The notes below the pieces were generated by a model. That model was given only the letters and a program-made list of their open reading frames with translations, was not told the origin of the DNA and did no database searches. Shown here piece by piece: positions 12,160 to 23,580 of a stretch of 64,000 nt of DNA. The stretch is from positions 11,285,186-11,349,185 of the forward strand of contig JARWIR010000013.1 in the NCBI GenBank assembly GCA_029959085.1, read 5' to 3'. How positions within the stretch are numbered: position 1 is the first letter of the stretch; each line of letters opens with the position of its first letter. The DNA is from Nemophila menziesii. Taxonomy: Eukaryota > Streptophyta > Magnoliopsida > Boraginales > Hydrophyllaceae. Position numbers and translations under genes: made by a program.

Positions 12160-14454
12160 ATATGCTATGTCGTAGACATTTTTATAGTAATTACAATACG
12201 GGTGACGTATTAGACCAAAAGATACCACATGTTGATCGAGGTCGTAAGTGGGGTGCGTGAGACCCTGGATTGGCCAGTTCTTTGTGCTTGCCATGTCACC
12301 ACGTTGGCTCGAGTCAACATAGTCGGTCAAAAAGTCAAACCGGGACTATGTTTCCTAGGGGAAGGCCTCTGCTCGGTACTCTCAAACGAAATTGCTTATT
12401 TTCTAAACCGACATCTCATAGGTAACCGCCGTCTATGATCAAAATAAACTACCTATTTTTTCACCTTCTTCGACGGAGTAGAATCCATGCATTTTGGGAA
12501 AGCTAAGTAACCTTGACCCTGCCAACCTGACGTGCATGACCTAGTAGGGTAATCATTAGTCGTGGACAACAAACTAAATTTCATTAAAAACTCTTGCTTT
12601 GTATGATCATCATACGTAAGGATCACTGTTTTCCATGGCATGTCCAACTAATCTATAACAGAGCGGAGAAAGACATCTATATCCTTATCGGTGATATCAG
12701 TCCTGAAATCAACAAACAAATTTGAAATGTGCTTTATTTCTTGCATAAGGTGGCAAGCTGTAGATGGTCAATATAACTTGCCACATTCTGTAGGAGTTGT
12801 TCTGCATAGAGAATGTACCAAAATCATCGATACCCACACCCAAGAATACATCTCTATCTTTACTCACAACACATCTGGACCGGTCCTCTTTCCGGTCTGG
12901 TGTCAGATCATATCTTTGGATGTGTGCCTCAAAGCGTATAGTCGCTGCAATCTCGGCGCAATTGGAAAATAACGGAGATTCTTATACGGTACTTTCTTAC
13001 CCTTTGTCGGATCTTATCTAGATTCACAACATATTGGACACTCCTCGAGGTATCCATTCTATTTGTAGTATAGAGCACAATAATTCAAGCAAACATCGAT
13101 CGTACGATACCCCATACTTTTGAACTTTTTGTTGCGTTTCTCGTAAAGAGGCAACATATGACCTTCGGGCAAAACACGACCCAACATTTGCAAGAGCTCG
13201 ATGAATGATGTGTTACTCCACTTGTTCTTCACCATTACGTGCATTAGCTTGGAAATGAAATTCAAAGAACCCAATACTTCAAATCCATGGTATAATTCGA
13301 TCTCCAATTCCTCGAACAAAACTTCAAAACTGCCACAACTAGTATGATTCACATCTCTCATTTCGATGTCACCAGAATGACCCCCAACATCGTAAGTGGA
13401 TCTCAAATCGTCATACATATTCATCATTTCATCTTCTATAATTTCGGTAAGGATTTCCTACGGGATTTATAAATTTTCACCGTGCTTTGTCCAAACCTCA
13501 TACATGGACAAATACCCGTAATTTATAACGTGTTCCCTAACCTCATGGATGTGGAATTTACAATTATTTGAACAATGATTACACGGACAAAACAATAAAC
13601 CATTAGAATTTACTTGTTTTTCCATAAAATCAATAAATTCTTTCAAACCATTAATATATTCCACAATAACATAACGATCTGATTTAATCCAACTCTTATC
13701 GATACCCAAAATCATCGTCTATTAACAATTTGATATAAGTACACAACTACAACAATATGAAAAAAATTTAGAAAATGTTTATATGTATATTTATACCATC
13801 TTAACCAAATATACAATCATAAACAAGTTTTTAATAACCTAATCATATCATATCATATGTAAAACACAAATATAATCAAAGAAAACAAATTTTAAAAAGA
13901 TTGAATTTTCGAAAAATACCTAATTTTGGAAGATTAAGGTGGAGAAAATGAAGAATGAGTAGGTCCCACATATTAGATGGACCTGGGAATAGCGTAAGAT
14001 GAAGAGGAGAAGCAATTGATGAAGAATGGAACCAAAATTTGTTAAGATTTTGGGAGAATTTTGAAGAATAATTTTTTGGGTTTAATTTAAGCTTTCAAAA
14101 TTCTACTAAATTGCTCATAAATACGCCGACTTTATTAGCGACTATATTTAAGTAGTCGCTAATGATAGGCATGTCGTCGTAGTAATAGTTAACCGCGACG
14201 ACAAAAGTTAGTCGCGAATAGAAGTGCTCAACAGTGACTACATTATACTTAAACAAAAAAGTAATAATTAATTTAATCACTCTAGCGACGACTTGTACGA
14301 TATTTGCGACTACATCATGTAGTCACAAATTACAAATGAGGTACGCTATAACTTATGTAGACAGCGATACCTTTTAGTCGCGAAAGATGTGTATGTAGCG
14401 ACGACTCGCATGTAGTCGCAAATGATTTGGTCGCTAAAGAAGTGCATTGTAGTG
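12160..14454 (-). mobile_element. CACTA (En/Spm) element, 5' end plus TNP2 remains, other end not found
   Basis: The minus strand begins CACTACAATGCACTTC at 14454, a CACTA-type terminus. The next 350 bp (14100-14454) contain many GCGACTA/GTCGC motifs in both orientations, the subterminal repeats of the superfamily. Inward lie TNP2-type transposase remains. The opposite terminus was not recognised; the hAT element at 11252-12151 sits immediately beyond the visible part, so the 3' end may be deleted or lie to its left. Non-functional. Confidence 0.75.
12453..13715 (-). pseudogene. TNP2-like CACTA transposase pseudogene
   Basis: The minus strand starts with a transposase-associated domain (13715-13467: DKSWI, CPCNHC, VWTKH). 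After two in-frame stops it goes on, in the same frame, to the TNP2 block (13427-13059: FEELEIELYHG, KNKWSNTSFIELLQML, LPEGHMLP, YRTIDVCLNYCALYYK). Further fragments follow: KKVPYKNLRYFPIAPRLQRLY (about 13000), TDITDKDIDVFL (12690) and STTNDYPTRSCTSGWQGQGY (12580-12510). Compared with the family, the central part is shortened and the C-terminal half is missing. Frameshifts and stops make it dead. In an intact element TNP2 is the transposase that acts on CACTA ends. Confidence 0.8.
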
Positions 14455-15098
14455 GAGACCGTGGTCACAACTCTTGTGATCGTTCTTAAGGGAATTCAAT
14501 TTTGTATATATTGCTCTCCATTTTTTTTGTACCCTCATCTACTTTTTTTGGGAGATAGTGGATTTATGTTACATGTACATTTATATATATATATGTAAAT
14601 ATATAAATGTATGTAGGATTTAGGAGAGAATATGACTACACATATTATTCTGTTAAGGGTAGCAATTTCGTACTGATTCCACTAGGTGTACAATTTATAG
14701 CAGCATTTGATTGTTTTATTAATATGATTATTCACCTGACAAAAGAAAATATTATTTGTTTTTGCCTCCGTCTTAGGTGGTTACTTAATTAGTCTGTGTA
14801 GGTTCTCTTTTTTATAAGTGTTTTTTTAACTAGATTTTATGAATGTTTAGTAACGTCTAATGTGTTAATATATTTTTTATATTATATTTTTTAGCATGAG
14901 ATATTAGTTCCCAAAAGGTTTAATAATCTTTTTTATAAATACATTTGTTTAGTTTGGATCATTCTAAATGTCAAAAATCAGTTTTAAAGGGTTTTTACTA
15001 TTTTGTAAGAGACATTAACTCTAAATTAATATGTGCACATATAAACAAATTGGACATATAATGTATGTCTTTTATGTGTGTTGGAAATTTAGAATAAT
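14455..15098. other. Intergenic, no gene seen
   Basis: AT-rich sequence between the CACTA terminus and the first Tourist-like element. The 61-codon plus-strand frame at 14607 has no recognisable features. Confidence 0.45.
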
Positions 15099-15101
15099 TT
15101 A

Positions 15102-15291
15102 GGGCCCGTTTGGAAGTGTATAAAAAAACGCTTTTAGAATAAAAAATTATTAAAAATAATTTTGAAATCTATAATCATTTTAGGTACTTTTCTTAAGAAA
15201 CGTCAATCTAGTGTTTTTCCTAAAAAGTACCTTTTAAAGTATAAAACACTTTTAAAAATTGTACTAAAAAAAAGTACTTCCAAACGGAAAC
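15102..15291. mobile_element. Tourist-like (PIF/Harbinger) MITE, copy A, 190 bp
   Basis: Begins GGGCCCGTTTGGAAGTG and ends with a diverged inverted copy (TACTTCCAAACGGAAAC). TTA precedes (15099-15101) and follows (15292-15294), the usual 3-bp target duplication. Same family as the elements at 27662 and 42718. Confidence 0.85.
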
Positions 15292-15294
15292 TTA

Positions 15295-15710
15295 GTCTCC
15301 ACATCATCCCAAAATATTAATTTTTATATTTTATTTTGTATTCTTTGCATATTACAGTTTTGCGTCAACAATGATTTATAGCCCTTATTTCACTTTTAAA
15401 CACTACCATAAGTGAGTTATTAAAATTTATAACATGATTTTATATTTAAATAGTTAAATTTATTATAGTTGATATATTTTTAATTGTTTTATTATTTTTA
15501 AATTTATTAAAATTCAATATAAAAATACTTATAGTTTAGTTTTGTCTATGTAAGTTTGTTTCGACGCTAAACTTAATCGACCGTCTAGCCCGCCTAATCG
15601 TAGTGTATGTCATGAATTCTAAGTAGAATTATAAATATTTGGGTTGCATAGCTTTATTTAAAAGAGACGTGGTTAATTAAACACGTATTCCCATTGATTT
15701 GGAATGTTCT
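15295..15710. other. Intergenic, no gene seen
   Basis: AT-rich, no open frame or known repeat recognised. Confidence 0.4.
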
Positions 15711-16754
15711 TTTTTTTTTAGTCGAAAATAAACCTTCATAGATCACAAAATATTACAAATTAGCCAATTCCTGTTTGTTCAAAGTCAAGCCTTAAAAGTG
15801 CAGCTAATTGGGAAGGAGGAAAAGAGCTCTAAAGACCAAACAATTCTCCCTTGAGTTTTTTTTGGCCACCCAATCTGCTATCTTGTTGTTAGATCTCTTA
15901 ACAAAAGAGATTTCAAGTTTATACAAATCCTTACAAATCATAATGTTACTAACCAAAACCTTAGTAATAATAGCCATTTTACACTTAGCATTAATTTGGT
16001 CTACAATTCTACTATTATCACTTTCTATTTGAATACTTCCAGTGGGGTATTTCAATGCCATAGTACAAGCAGCTAAAATGCCCCTTCCTTCCGCATCTTC
16101 AATGGAGCTAGTGTTGATTTCTTTTGCAAAACCTTCAAGCAGTTGTCCTATAGAGTTCCTTAAGACACAAGCAAAGGCAGCTTTATTAGTCTTTAAAATA
16201 GTGAAGCATCACAGTTTATTTTATATTTTCCAGTAGGGGGAGGGGACCATTTAGTATTGCTTTTCAGCTCAACTTCAAATCCATCAGTTGTATTCAAGCA
16301 GTTTAAATCCAATCTATTCATAACATTAGCTCTATTCAAAGGGCTATTAATATTATTCTCATTAGCCTCAGTAGTATTTAGAAAGGCTCTTTTATACTCA
16401 TCATAGGCTATTAGAGTTTTCCGGACTGTACTGAGAGGGTCAGGTGAAATGCCTTTAAACAAATATTCATTCCTTCCTTTCTAGATAAACCACACAAAAA
16501 TAGAGCAATTTCTCTTAAATCGGGTAAGATATCTGCTCTATCAATAGAGCAAAGCCTAAGAAAGGAGATCCATTTTTGGAAATTACTTGATGCTTCAGCA
16601 AGAGAGACAAAAGATAAATGGCTAGCAATCCAAACAGCTCTAGCCCATGAACATTAAAAAAAATCATGTGTTCAAAAGATTCTTCCTGTTCAAAAGATTG
16701 GGAATGTTCACTTAGCCAATTTATAGCATTGACACAAACTATTTTTTTTTTCAT
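15711..16754 (-). mobile_element. 5'-truncated LINE: linker plus RNase H, poly-A end
   Basis: The minus strand reads, across at least two frameshifts: a linker (FVWFIWKERNEYLFKG-like, near 16480-16440), SNTKWSPPPTGKYKINCDASLF (16260-16195; the first catalytic Asp lies in NCDAS), EDAEGRGILAACTMALKYP (16110-16045; Glu), IQIESDNSRIV (16035-16000; Asp) and NNKIADWVAKKN (15875-15840; last Asp). All four catalytic acidic residues survive, but the domain is broken by a frameshift and stop after CDASLF. The run of T at 15711-15719 is the poly-A tail on the minus strand. RT is absent. I looked for but did not find a target duplication. Confidence 0.8.
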
Positions 16755-17174
16755 TTTAATCTTCTACTTTGCTAGTTTTTCTCCCCACAATATGTATCAC
16801 TTTACAATTCGAATATAAAATTAATTATAATTTGTCTATTTTATCTCTAACTTTTGATATTCATGTAAGTTACTGGTAACTTTTTTAGAAGTAACTAATA
16901 GGGTTAAAACGGTTATTTTTAAGTTAGTGTGTGGAAATCATTAACTTTAGTAATATGTGTGTCTAAATAAAAGACGATAATTAAAATAAAAAGGACATAT
17001 TGTTGTACTCATTAATTGGAGAGTAAGTCATTAATAACTCAAGTTTGAAAAGTTAATTGTGTGTCAAAAAATTGTAAAGAGACACTTAAAAAAATCTTCA
17101 TTCGGTGTTCTTTCGGGCTATTTATGTATGAGAAATGACATGTATTATAAAAATAACATCAAGTGACAAGATTT

Positions 17175-17506
17175 TTTTTGATACGTGGGTTCCGAGCTTA
17201 CACCCGACTAATCTCACGCGGGATATGACCGCCTCCCCAACCATATCCCCAGGCAAGTCAGAACAGGGTTACCCATGTTCTGGGAGGGTTTCGAACCTTG
17301 GACCTCATGGATGAGACAATAGAGCCCTATCCAACAACCTTTTTTAACTTTCTTCCACCTTCGGGATTCGACCTTGGACCTCATGGATGAGACAATAGAG
17401 CCCTGGCCAACAACCTTCTTTAACTTTATTCCACCTTCGGGGTTCAAACCCTGTACCTCTTAGTTGAGAGACAAGGCCCTGGCCAGATGAGCTAGCTCAC
17501 CTGGTT
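17175..17506 (-). mobile_element. tRNA-derived SINE with triplicated promoter/head unit
   Basis: On the minus strand the head has box A (TAGCTCATCTGG) and box B (GGTTTGAACCC), a CCCGAAGGTGGAATAAAGTT spacer, then a second head unit (GTTGTTGGCCAGGGCTCTAT ... AAGGTCGAATCCC, spacer repeated) and a third (GTTGTTGGATAGGGCTCTAT ... AAGGTTCGAAACC). The common SINE body follows (AACATGGGTAACCC to GGAACCCACGTAT). CAAGTGACAAGATTT (17160-17174) and CAACTGACAAGATTT (17507-17521) form a 15-bp target duplication with one mismatch, so the whole multi-headed unit inserted as one piece. The 77-codon minus-strand open frame is spurious. Confidence 0.85.
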
Positions 17507-17521
17507 CAACTGACAAGATTT

Positions 17522-18540
17522 GATTGGAAGTAAATTATTAGTTTTTATTTATTTTTCCATTCTAGCTTTATATTTTCTAATTACTCCAATTAAACTATAT
17601 CATATTATTGGTGGTATTTTTCTTTTAGGTAATTCTAGTTAATAGAAGGCTAAAAGATTAATAATTAAGTTTGGGACTAAAATTTAGATTTTGTTAAGAA
17701 AAAGGGGGAGAGGGGGGGGGGGGGGGGGGGGGATGAATACCATTTTTGCTAAAGTATATCTATGTAAAAAAATCGGACAAATTTCTCACTATACCATAGA
17801 ATTGGGAAGGAAGAGGGGTGTGCTGCAACCTTAACCCCTTAATCTATGTAATCTATCACTAGGTTAATATTTTGTGCTTATTCTTGGTTATTGCTAAATT
17901 TTTTATTAAAATTTGAAGTTTTTCGTCTTCATAACCTAACGGTTATATAAATTTACGAAGGACTTGATTTTTTAAGGCCTGAGAGACACACATATTGATA
18001 TTAAAAATCTTACTACTTAGTTAGCAGGTTAGATGCCAACTAGATGGTATAGACATACCAAAATCACTCTCATGTTACTACCTCTCTCTCTCCACTTGAT
18101 AAGAAGACGATGTTGTCACTTCCTCTACATACGACTACTTTCTGTTCTTTTCCCAAAAAAGGCATTATAGATATTTTGTTTACATATCCAAATTACCTAT
18201 ACCCGATGTTCACTTCTTACCTTGAAAACCCATTTGTTTAACCACAAAATAATGTTACTCAAGTTGTGAAAGAACTAAAAGCTTAAGGAAATGCAGTTTT
18301 TTCAAAGGTTGAAAATTAGCAAATTGAAGGTAAAGAAACAGACCTTAATGATTTGGTTTTTTTTTTTCCATTTTGAAGCCATTATGTATGATTGTGTATA
18401 GCATAAGAGTTGTTTTTCCCACTTCTATGATATAATGGATGTTGTGGGTTTGTGTTAATTACTATTTGAGGTTTGTTTATTATCCATTTTAGTAATATTT
18501 TCTTCTATTTGCATATGCAAAACTATGATTTTATTGTTAT
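17522..18540. other. Intergenic, contains a 21-G homopolymer
   Basis: No gene is seen. Bases 17712-17732 are 21 consecutive G residues. The remainder is AT-rich. Confidence 0.5.
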
Positions 18541-20760
18541 ATACCCGTGAAATTCAATTTTGATTTAGGATTTTTTGGGTGTTTGTGAGTACTAATTATT
18601 TGGGTACCCATGATATTATTCGCACCAGATTAGTTGTTCGTACCTATGAATTTAACATGGGTACATACCTTCCATAAAGATACATTGTTTTATATCAATA
18701 GAAGTTTACATGTATAGATGATGCAGGAAAAAATGTCAAAACAATGGTTTATTAGGTACATATTAGGGTATTGGGTACACATTAGGTTATTGGGTATGCA
18801 ATGTTGTGGTTGGTACATACCCTTTATTTTGTTTTTATCAATGGAAACTAGTTCTTTTTTATATTCACTGTGTTAGGTTTTTAGTTGAGGTGTTTGTGTA
18901 TAGAATTTATTTACTTAACCACACTGTTATGAGACATAACCTTAGTTATTTGTACCCAGAATTTTACTTTGGGACGTGCCCATGGCTTCAAGTTGTATTG
19001 CAGTAGAATTTTAAATGTATAATACATTTAGGCATAGATGATTGAATATCTATAATAGGTACAAATTGATTTATTGGGTATGCAAGGTTGTTGTGGGTAC
19101 ATACATGTTAGTTGGTCACTATATTATGTGGCACTAGAGTCTTGATTTTAATTATTTATTAATAGGTACATACCTACCCAGATTAATGAGTATATACCTA
19201 CCTATATTATATTATTAGTAATACACTTACTAACAATCAAAGTTAATGGGTATATATATCCGCTCACTTACTCTAAATGTCTTGGTTTATTCGCCTCTCG
19301 AAGTTATTGGGTATATACCCACCCATGATAAGTTTAGGGCATTGACTTGTCTATGTTTCATTTTTTTGTGATACAGAGAATTGTTGATAAAAGCACGCCC
19401 ATGATATACTGGAGATAAGCAGAGAAGGTTTCAAGAAATTAAGAATATTGAATTTTAAGAAACATTTTCAACATGAAAAAAAGTTTGTTTTGTGACTCTT
19501 AAACAAATAGTGTTTTTTATTAAGTTAATTGAAATATAGGTTCATAGGTATTTGTTTAATTAAGTTGATCTACTGGTCCATATATTATGCAAAAATTGTA
19601 CTTTAGGTCCATATAGTAATTATTTTAGTTAATTGCACAAATGGTTTGTAAAGAAATATTACTATTGATCCCTATGTTATGAAAAAATTGCACAATAAGG
19701 TCCCTATAATCACTTTTTTATCTTGGCCAACGATCTCTATTTTCTTTTCTTCTACCACCGATCTTTTATTTATTTTACTTGCACCAACGATTTTCTACTT
19801 TGTGATATTTATTTGTCATTAGGGACATAGTTGGTTTCTACAAAAGAGTAAAGATATATTACCCCTTGTTGTTTTACCCTTGTATCACCTTTGTTTCACT
19901 CTTGTATCACCTCCTATGTGGAGTTTGTAAATACCAATTTCTCTCTCCTAATTATTAAATTTCTCTCTCTTTTATTTAATTCTACATAAGGTGACACATA
20001 TGAGGTGATATGAGGGTGAAGCAAAAAGAAATGATATATATAACATTACTCTCTGCAAAATTAGAATTATTGAATTTTAATCAGCATTTTAAGTAGACAA
20101 GAAATTTGTTTGGTGATTCTTTAGCAAAGAGTCCGATTTTTTTTTGAGTTAATTGGAATGTGATATATTTTGAAAAAAAATTATAATTTAGGTCCCTATA
20201 TCAACTGTTTGAGTTAATTATAATTTAGGTCTCTATAACACCATATTTTTCAAATATCATTCTTATTATCATATACTTCAATTCCACTTGTGCCTTCGTA
20301 TATGAAACAAATAATTCGCTATTATATTCATCATTCAACCCCAAAAAAAAAGAATTAACTCACTAATAGCTACTAACTAGAAAATATGGATAAATATATT
20401 TCACACAAAAATATCTAAAAATAAAGACAAATAACTAATCGCATCTCTTATTTTTTTTATAGACAATTCAATTAACATAAATTAATTAATTCTGGTGTCT
20501 TCATAAATCATTACAAAAGTACACTAAATCACATAAATGGGTATAAACCCACCAGATTCAAACCAACACAACCCATACCGAAATCCCAATATATTCTGTT
20601 ATGGGTACAGACCCACCATTGTCACACACAAATTCGTTAAAGTTGATGAAAAAACGAATAATAATGGGTACATTGCAATTAACAAATGCAAAGATCTTTC
20701 TGTAAATATAAGATATCCTATATAAATAATATAGTAGGTACATGCCCACTAACCTCCAAA
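18541..20760. repeat. Zone of dispersed GGGTAYATACCC-like motifs
   Basis: More than a dozen imperfect copies of a short palindromic motif (GGGTACATACC, GGGTATATACCCACC, GGTACATACCTACC, GGGTATAAACCCACC) are scattered between about 18600 and 19340 and again at 20536-20760, in both orientations. Spacing is irregular. They could be subterminal motifs of an unrecognised DNA transposon. No coding sequence is seen; overlapping open frames on both strands at 20537-20749 arise from the motif. Confidence 0.4.
19846..20051. mobile_element. Mutator-type foldback MITE, family 2, 206 bp
   Basis: Starts GAGTAAAGATATATTACCCC and ends ATATATATAACATTACTC. TCTACAAAA (19837-19845) and TCTGCAAAA (20052-20060) form a 9-bp target duplication with one mismatch. 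The arms carry TTCACYCTYRTATCACCT-like stretches facing each other. Related to the element at 55371-55550. Confidence 0.75.
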
Positions 20761-21199
20761 TTGTCCTGATTTGAAAATAAAAAAGTACCTAAAAACACTA
20801 AACTGTATATGATAGGGGGTGCAAAATATCCAAATAATATAGATACACTACCAAAAAACACAAGAAAAATAGTGGAATAAGTATTCAATTATTCGCGTGC
20901 TAGTAAACATAGGTAACTACCCTTATGTAACCTGCATGTGGGCATAGTTAGCTAATCATAGATGTTTTGGATATGTGTAGACTTAGCTAATTATATGGGT
21001 GTGTACTAAATTGCTTTAGTTGGTGTGCACCCACACTTAAACATGCCCATTCGACGAGATTTTAAAAATTGCTAGAATTTTAAAAATTACACAGTAAACA
21101 CATACTTGTTTATAATATGGGTATACACATGTAAATGTTTTATAAGTATAGGTAGAGCTAACTGACACTATTATTAAAGATGAGTACATTTGTTGTGTA

Positions 21200-21477
21200 C
21201 ACTACAAGAAATAGTATCTTTAGCGGCAAAAAATTTAACACTAAAAATCTTAATTTTGCCGCTAATAGTCGTTATTTGTCGTCTTTATAAGTTCGTCGCT
21301 AAAGATATTTTTAGTAACAAATTATTTGTTTTTGCCTCTATTAACTTTATCTTTAGCGACAAATATTGCCGCTAAAAATATAATTAGAGGCCATTTTGGT
21401 TTTTAAAAATATCATTAGAGAGCATTTTAGTTGTTGCCGCAATAGTTTCGCTGTTAATGCTACTATTTCTTGTAGTT
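21200..21477. mobile_element. Miniature CACTA element, 278 bp
   Basis: Begins CACTACAAGAAATAGTATC and ends with the inverted copy TGCTACTATTTCTTGTAGTT (last base differs). GTA on both sides (21197-21199, 21478-21480) is the 3-bp target duplication of this superfamily. Inside, TTTAGCGGC/GCCGCTAA motifs repeat in both orientations. No coding capacity. Confidence 0.88.
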
Positions 21478-21480
21478 GTA

Positions 21481-23130
21481 CCAAAGAAAAGGAAGATTTA
21501 AATTTGAATTAAATGAATGTTGTAAACTATGAATAAAAAGTAAAATCATGCGATATGATATGACAACATCTAATATTAATTTATCTTCGGCCATTAATGT
21601 ATTAGAGATAAAAGTAATGAGAAAATATTTCATATCAATATTTAAAATTGCTAGTAAACCATATCAATTAAATCACAAAACAAATATTTAAAAATATTAA
21701 TTTTTAGTTGGAATTATGTAACTTTTATTTTTTAAACTGGACTTAGATTTGTATATTCCTCAGTTTTATGATAATCAATTTTGTAGAGATGATATCATGA
21801 AACTATTTTCAAACACAAAATTAGTCATGACTAGATATGGAAAAAGTTATTTTTTCCTTGATTCATAATTAATAGTTAAAAAGATTACTGTAATCGGTTG
21901 TACGACTGATTTAATCCCTAGAGACTGTTTTTTTTCTTTCAACTTGTTGCTAGAAGTGGGAGGTTTATAAGGCTAAAGCTCGATGTGACTAAGTTTAGTG
22001 TTTGAATGCGATAAGATGATAAGTATGGTCGGACCACAAAGTTGTGGGGGAGAGGAGGAAGAAAAAATGCTTAAAAAAGTAGAAAAGGCTTGTGATGGTG
22101 CATGTGCCCCTCTTATAAATCCATAGAGCATCAACATCATCTGCTTTATGCTTTTTCAATCCACATTCCCAACCCAACCCAGCCCCTACTCCTAATAGGT
22201 GCAACTCATCTCTCCCATATATGAATTTTGTTGACAATTGGGTCTCTTCACTTTTCCTAAACACAACTTACTTTTATCTTCCCAATCACTATCATCAGTC
22301 CATATCTGAATTGAGATGTGACCCTAGTCTTGGTAATTAAGACAAGGGATTAGATTAGGCAACATGGATGGATCACCCCATTAAACATATTACTAGTTAA
22401 TAAAAAGGTATAACATTTGCAAGCCATATTCTACTGTAATAACTACTTTATGCTTTAAATTGCTAAGTGACGGACTTGTTAATCAAGGACAAATGTGTAG
22501 TTGGATCAGCTAATTCAACGGAGAGTGCTAGGACTTTTCTCATTTACTAGTCCGATCATTATCGATTCAGTTGAGACTTGACTAAGGCAAATTTAATGTG
22601 ATAATCCTAATATTCCATACAGAAAAACTATTACTACGAAGAGTGTTTTTTAAGTTCATGTGTTATCTCTTCTTACCACACTAATCTTTCAAGAGATATA
22701 GGTTTTCCCATTAGCTTAGATCACTACATTAATGTTTTCCTTGGGAGTTCAACAAGGTGGATGGGTTGCGTGTAGGCTGGATTAAAGTATATATTGCTAA
22801 AGATACGTTGAATTCTGATAGACGAGTAATGACGCTAATGATAAAGGGTTACCGTCAAGTTACTATCGCTACACTAGTCGGTAGTTGAGTTTAGGTTTTA
22901 AGGTGTGCCACATTAAAAATCGATAAATGAGTGGATCCGTAGAAAATATTGATTGTTGATATATTATTCTAACACGGGTTTCGGGTCTTTTCAAATATAA
23001 TGATCTCAATTTCCATATAAGATAATTATTCTTACAAAGAATGGTTCTTAAATTCACGAATTATCTCTTCATGCCCGACTCCGTGTGCATATAAGGGCGA
23101 TTTTGACGGCGAGTGGAACGATGGTGGCAA
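21481..23130. other. Intergenic, no gene recognised
   Basis: AT-rich sequence; the 89-codon minus-strand frame at 21995-22264 has no recognisable domain, although 22000-22260 is less AT-rich than its surroundings and could hold an exon fragment. Confidence 0.4.
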
Positions 23131-23139
23131 TGTGCGAAA

Positions 23140-23316
23140 GATTAATGATATATACCCCCTAAATTTATATTGTCCAATATATCACCCATGAAGTAGCGTG
23201 ATTTGAGTAGAAGTAAATTATTAATCAAATCGAGAAAATAAATAAATTAACGATTTACTTTCATTCAAATCACGTCACGTCATGTATGGTATATTAGGTG
23301 GTATATATCATTACTT
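23140..23316. mobile_element. Mutator-type foldback MITE, family 3, 177 bp
   Basis: Begins GATTAATGATATATACCCCC and ends GGTGGTATATATCATTACTT; the inverted arms continue inward for about 70 bp with mismatches (GTGATTTGAGTAGAAGTAAA against its complement). TGTGCGAAA (23131-23139) and GGTGCGAAA (23317-23325) form a 9-bp duplication with one mismatch. Confidence 0.75.
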
Positions 23317-23376
23317 GGTGCGAAATTGTTTGAATTTTAGCTTTAATATCTTTTAAAACACTGTAAATTCTTTTTA

Positions 23377-23553
23377 GAGTTATGCTGGGTATCACCCAAA
23401 AAACCATCACCTAAACATCACCCATGATGTGGCGGTTAGGTAGACCAATCATGAAGGAACGAGAAAAAAGTAAATCTCGAAAAAGAAAATTCATGATTGG
23501 TCCATCTAACCGCCACATCATGGGTGATGTTTAGGTGATACCCATCATTACTC
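23377..23553. mobile_element. Mutator-type foldback MITE, family 1 copy A, 177 bp
   Basis: Starts GAGTTATGCTGGGTATCACC and ends GGTGATACCCATCATTACTC. The arms are nearly perfect inverted repeats of about 75 bp around a short AT-rich loop. TTCTTTTTA on both sides (23368-23376 and 23554-23562) is a perfect 9-bp target duplication. A second copy lies at 44030-44221. Confidence 0.92.
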
Positions 23554-23580
23554 TTCTTTTTATGGACATTTGAATCATAA

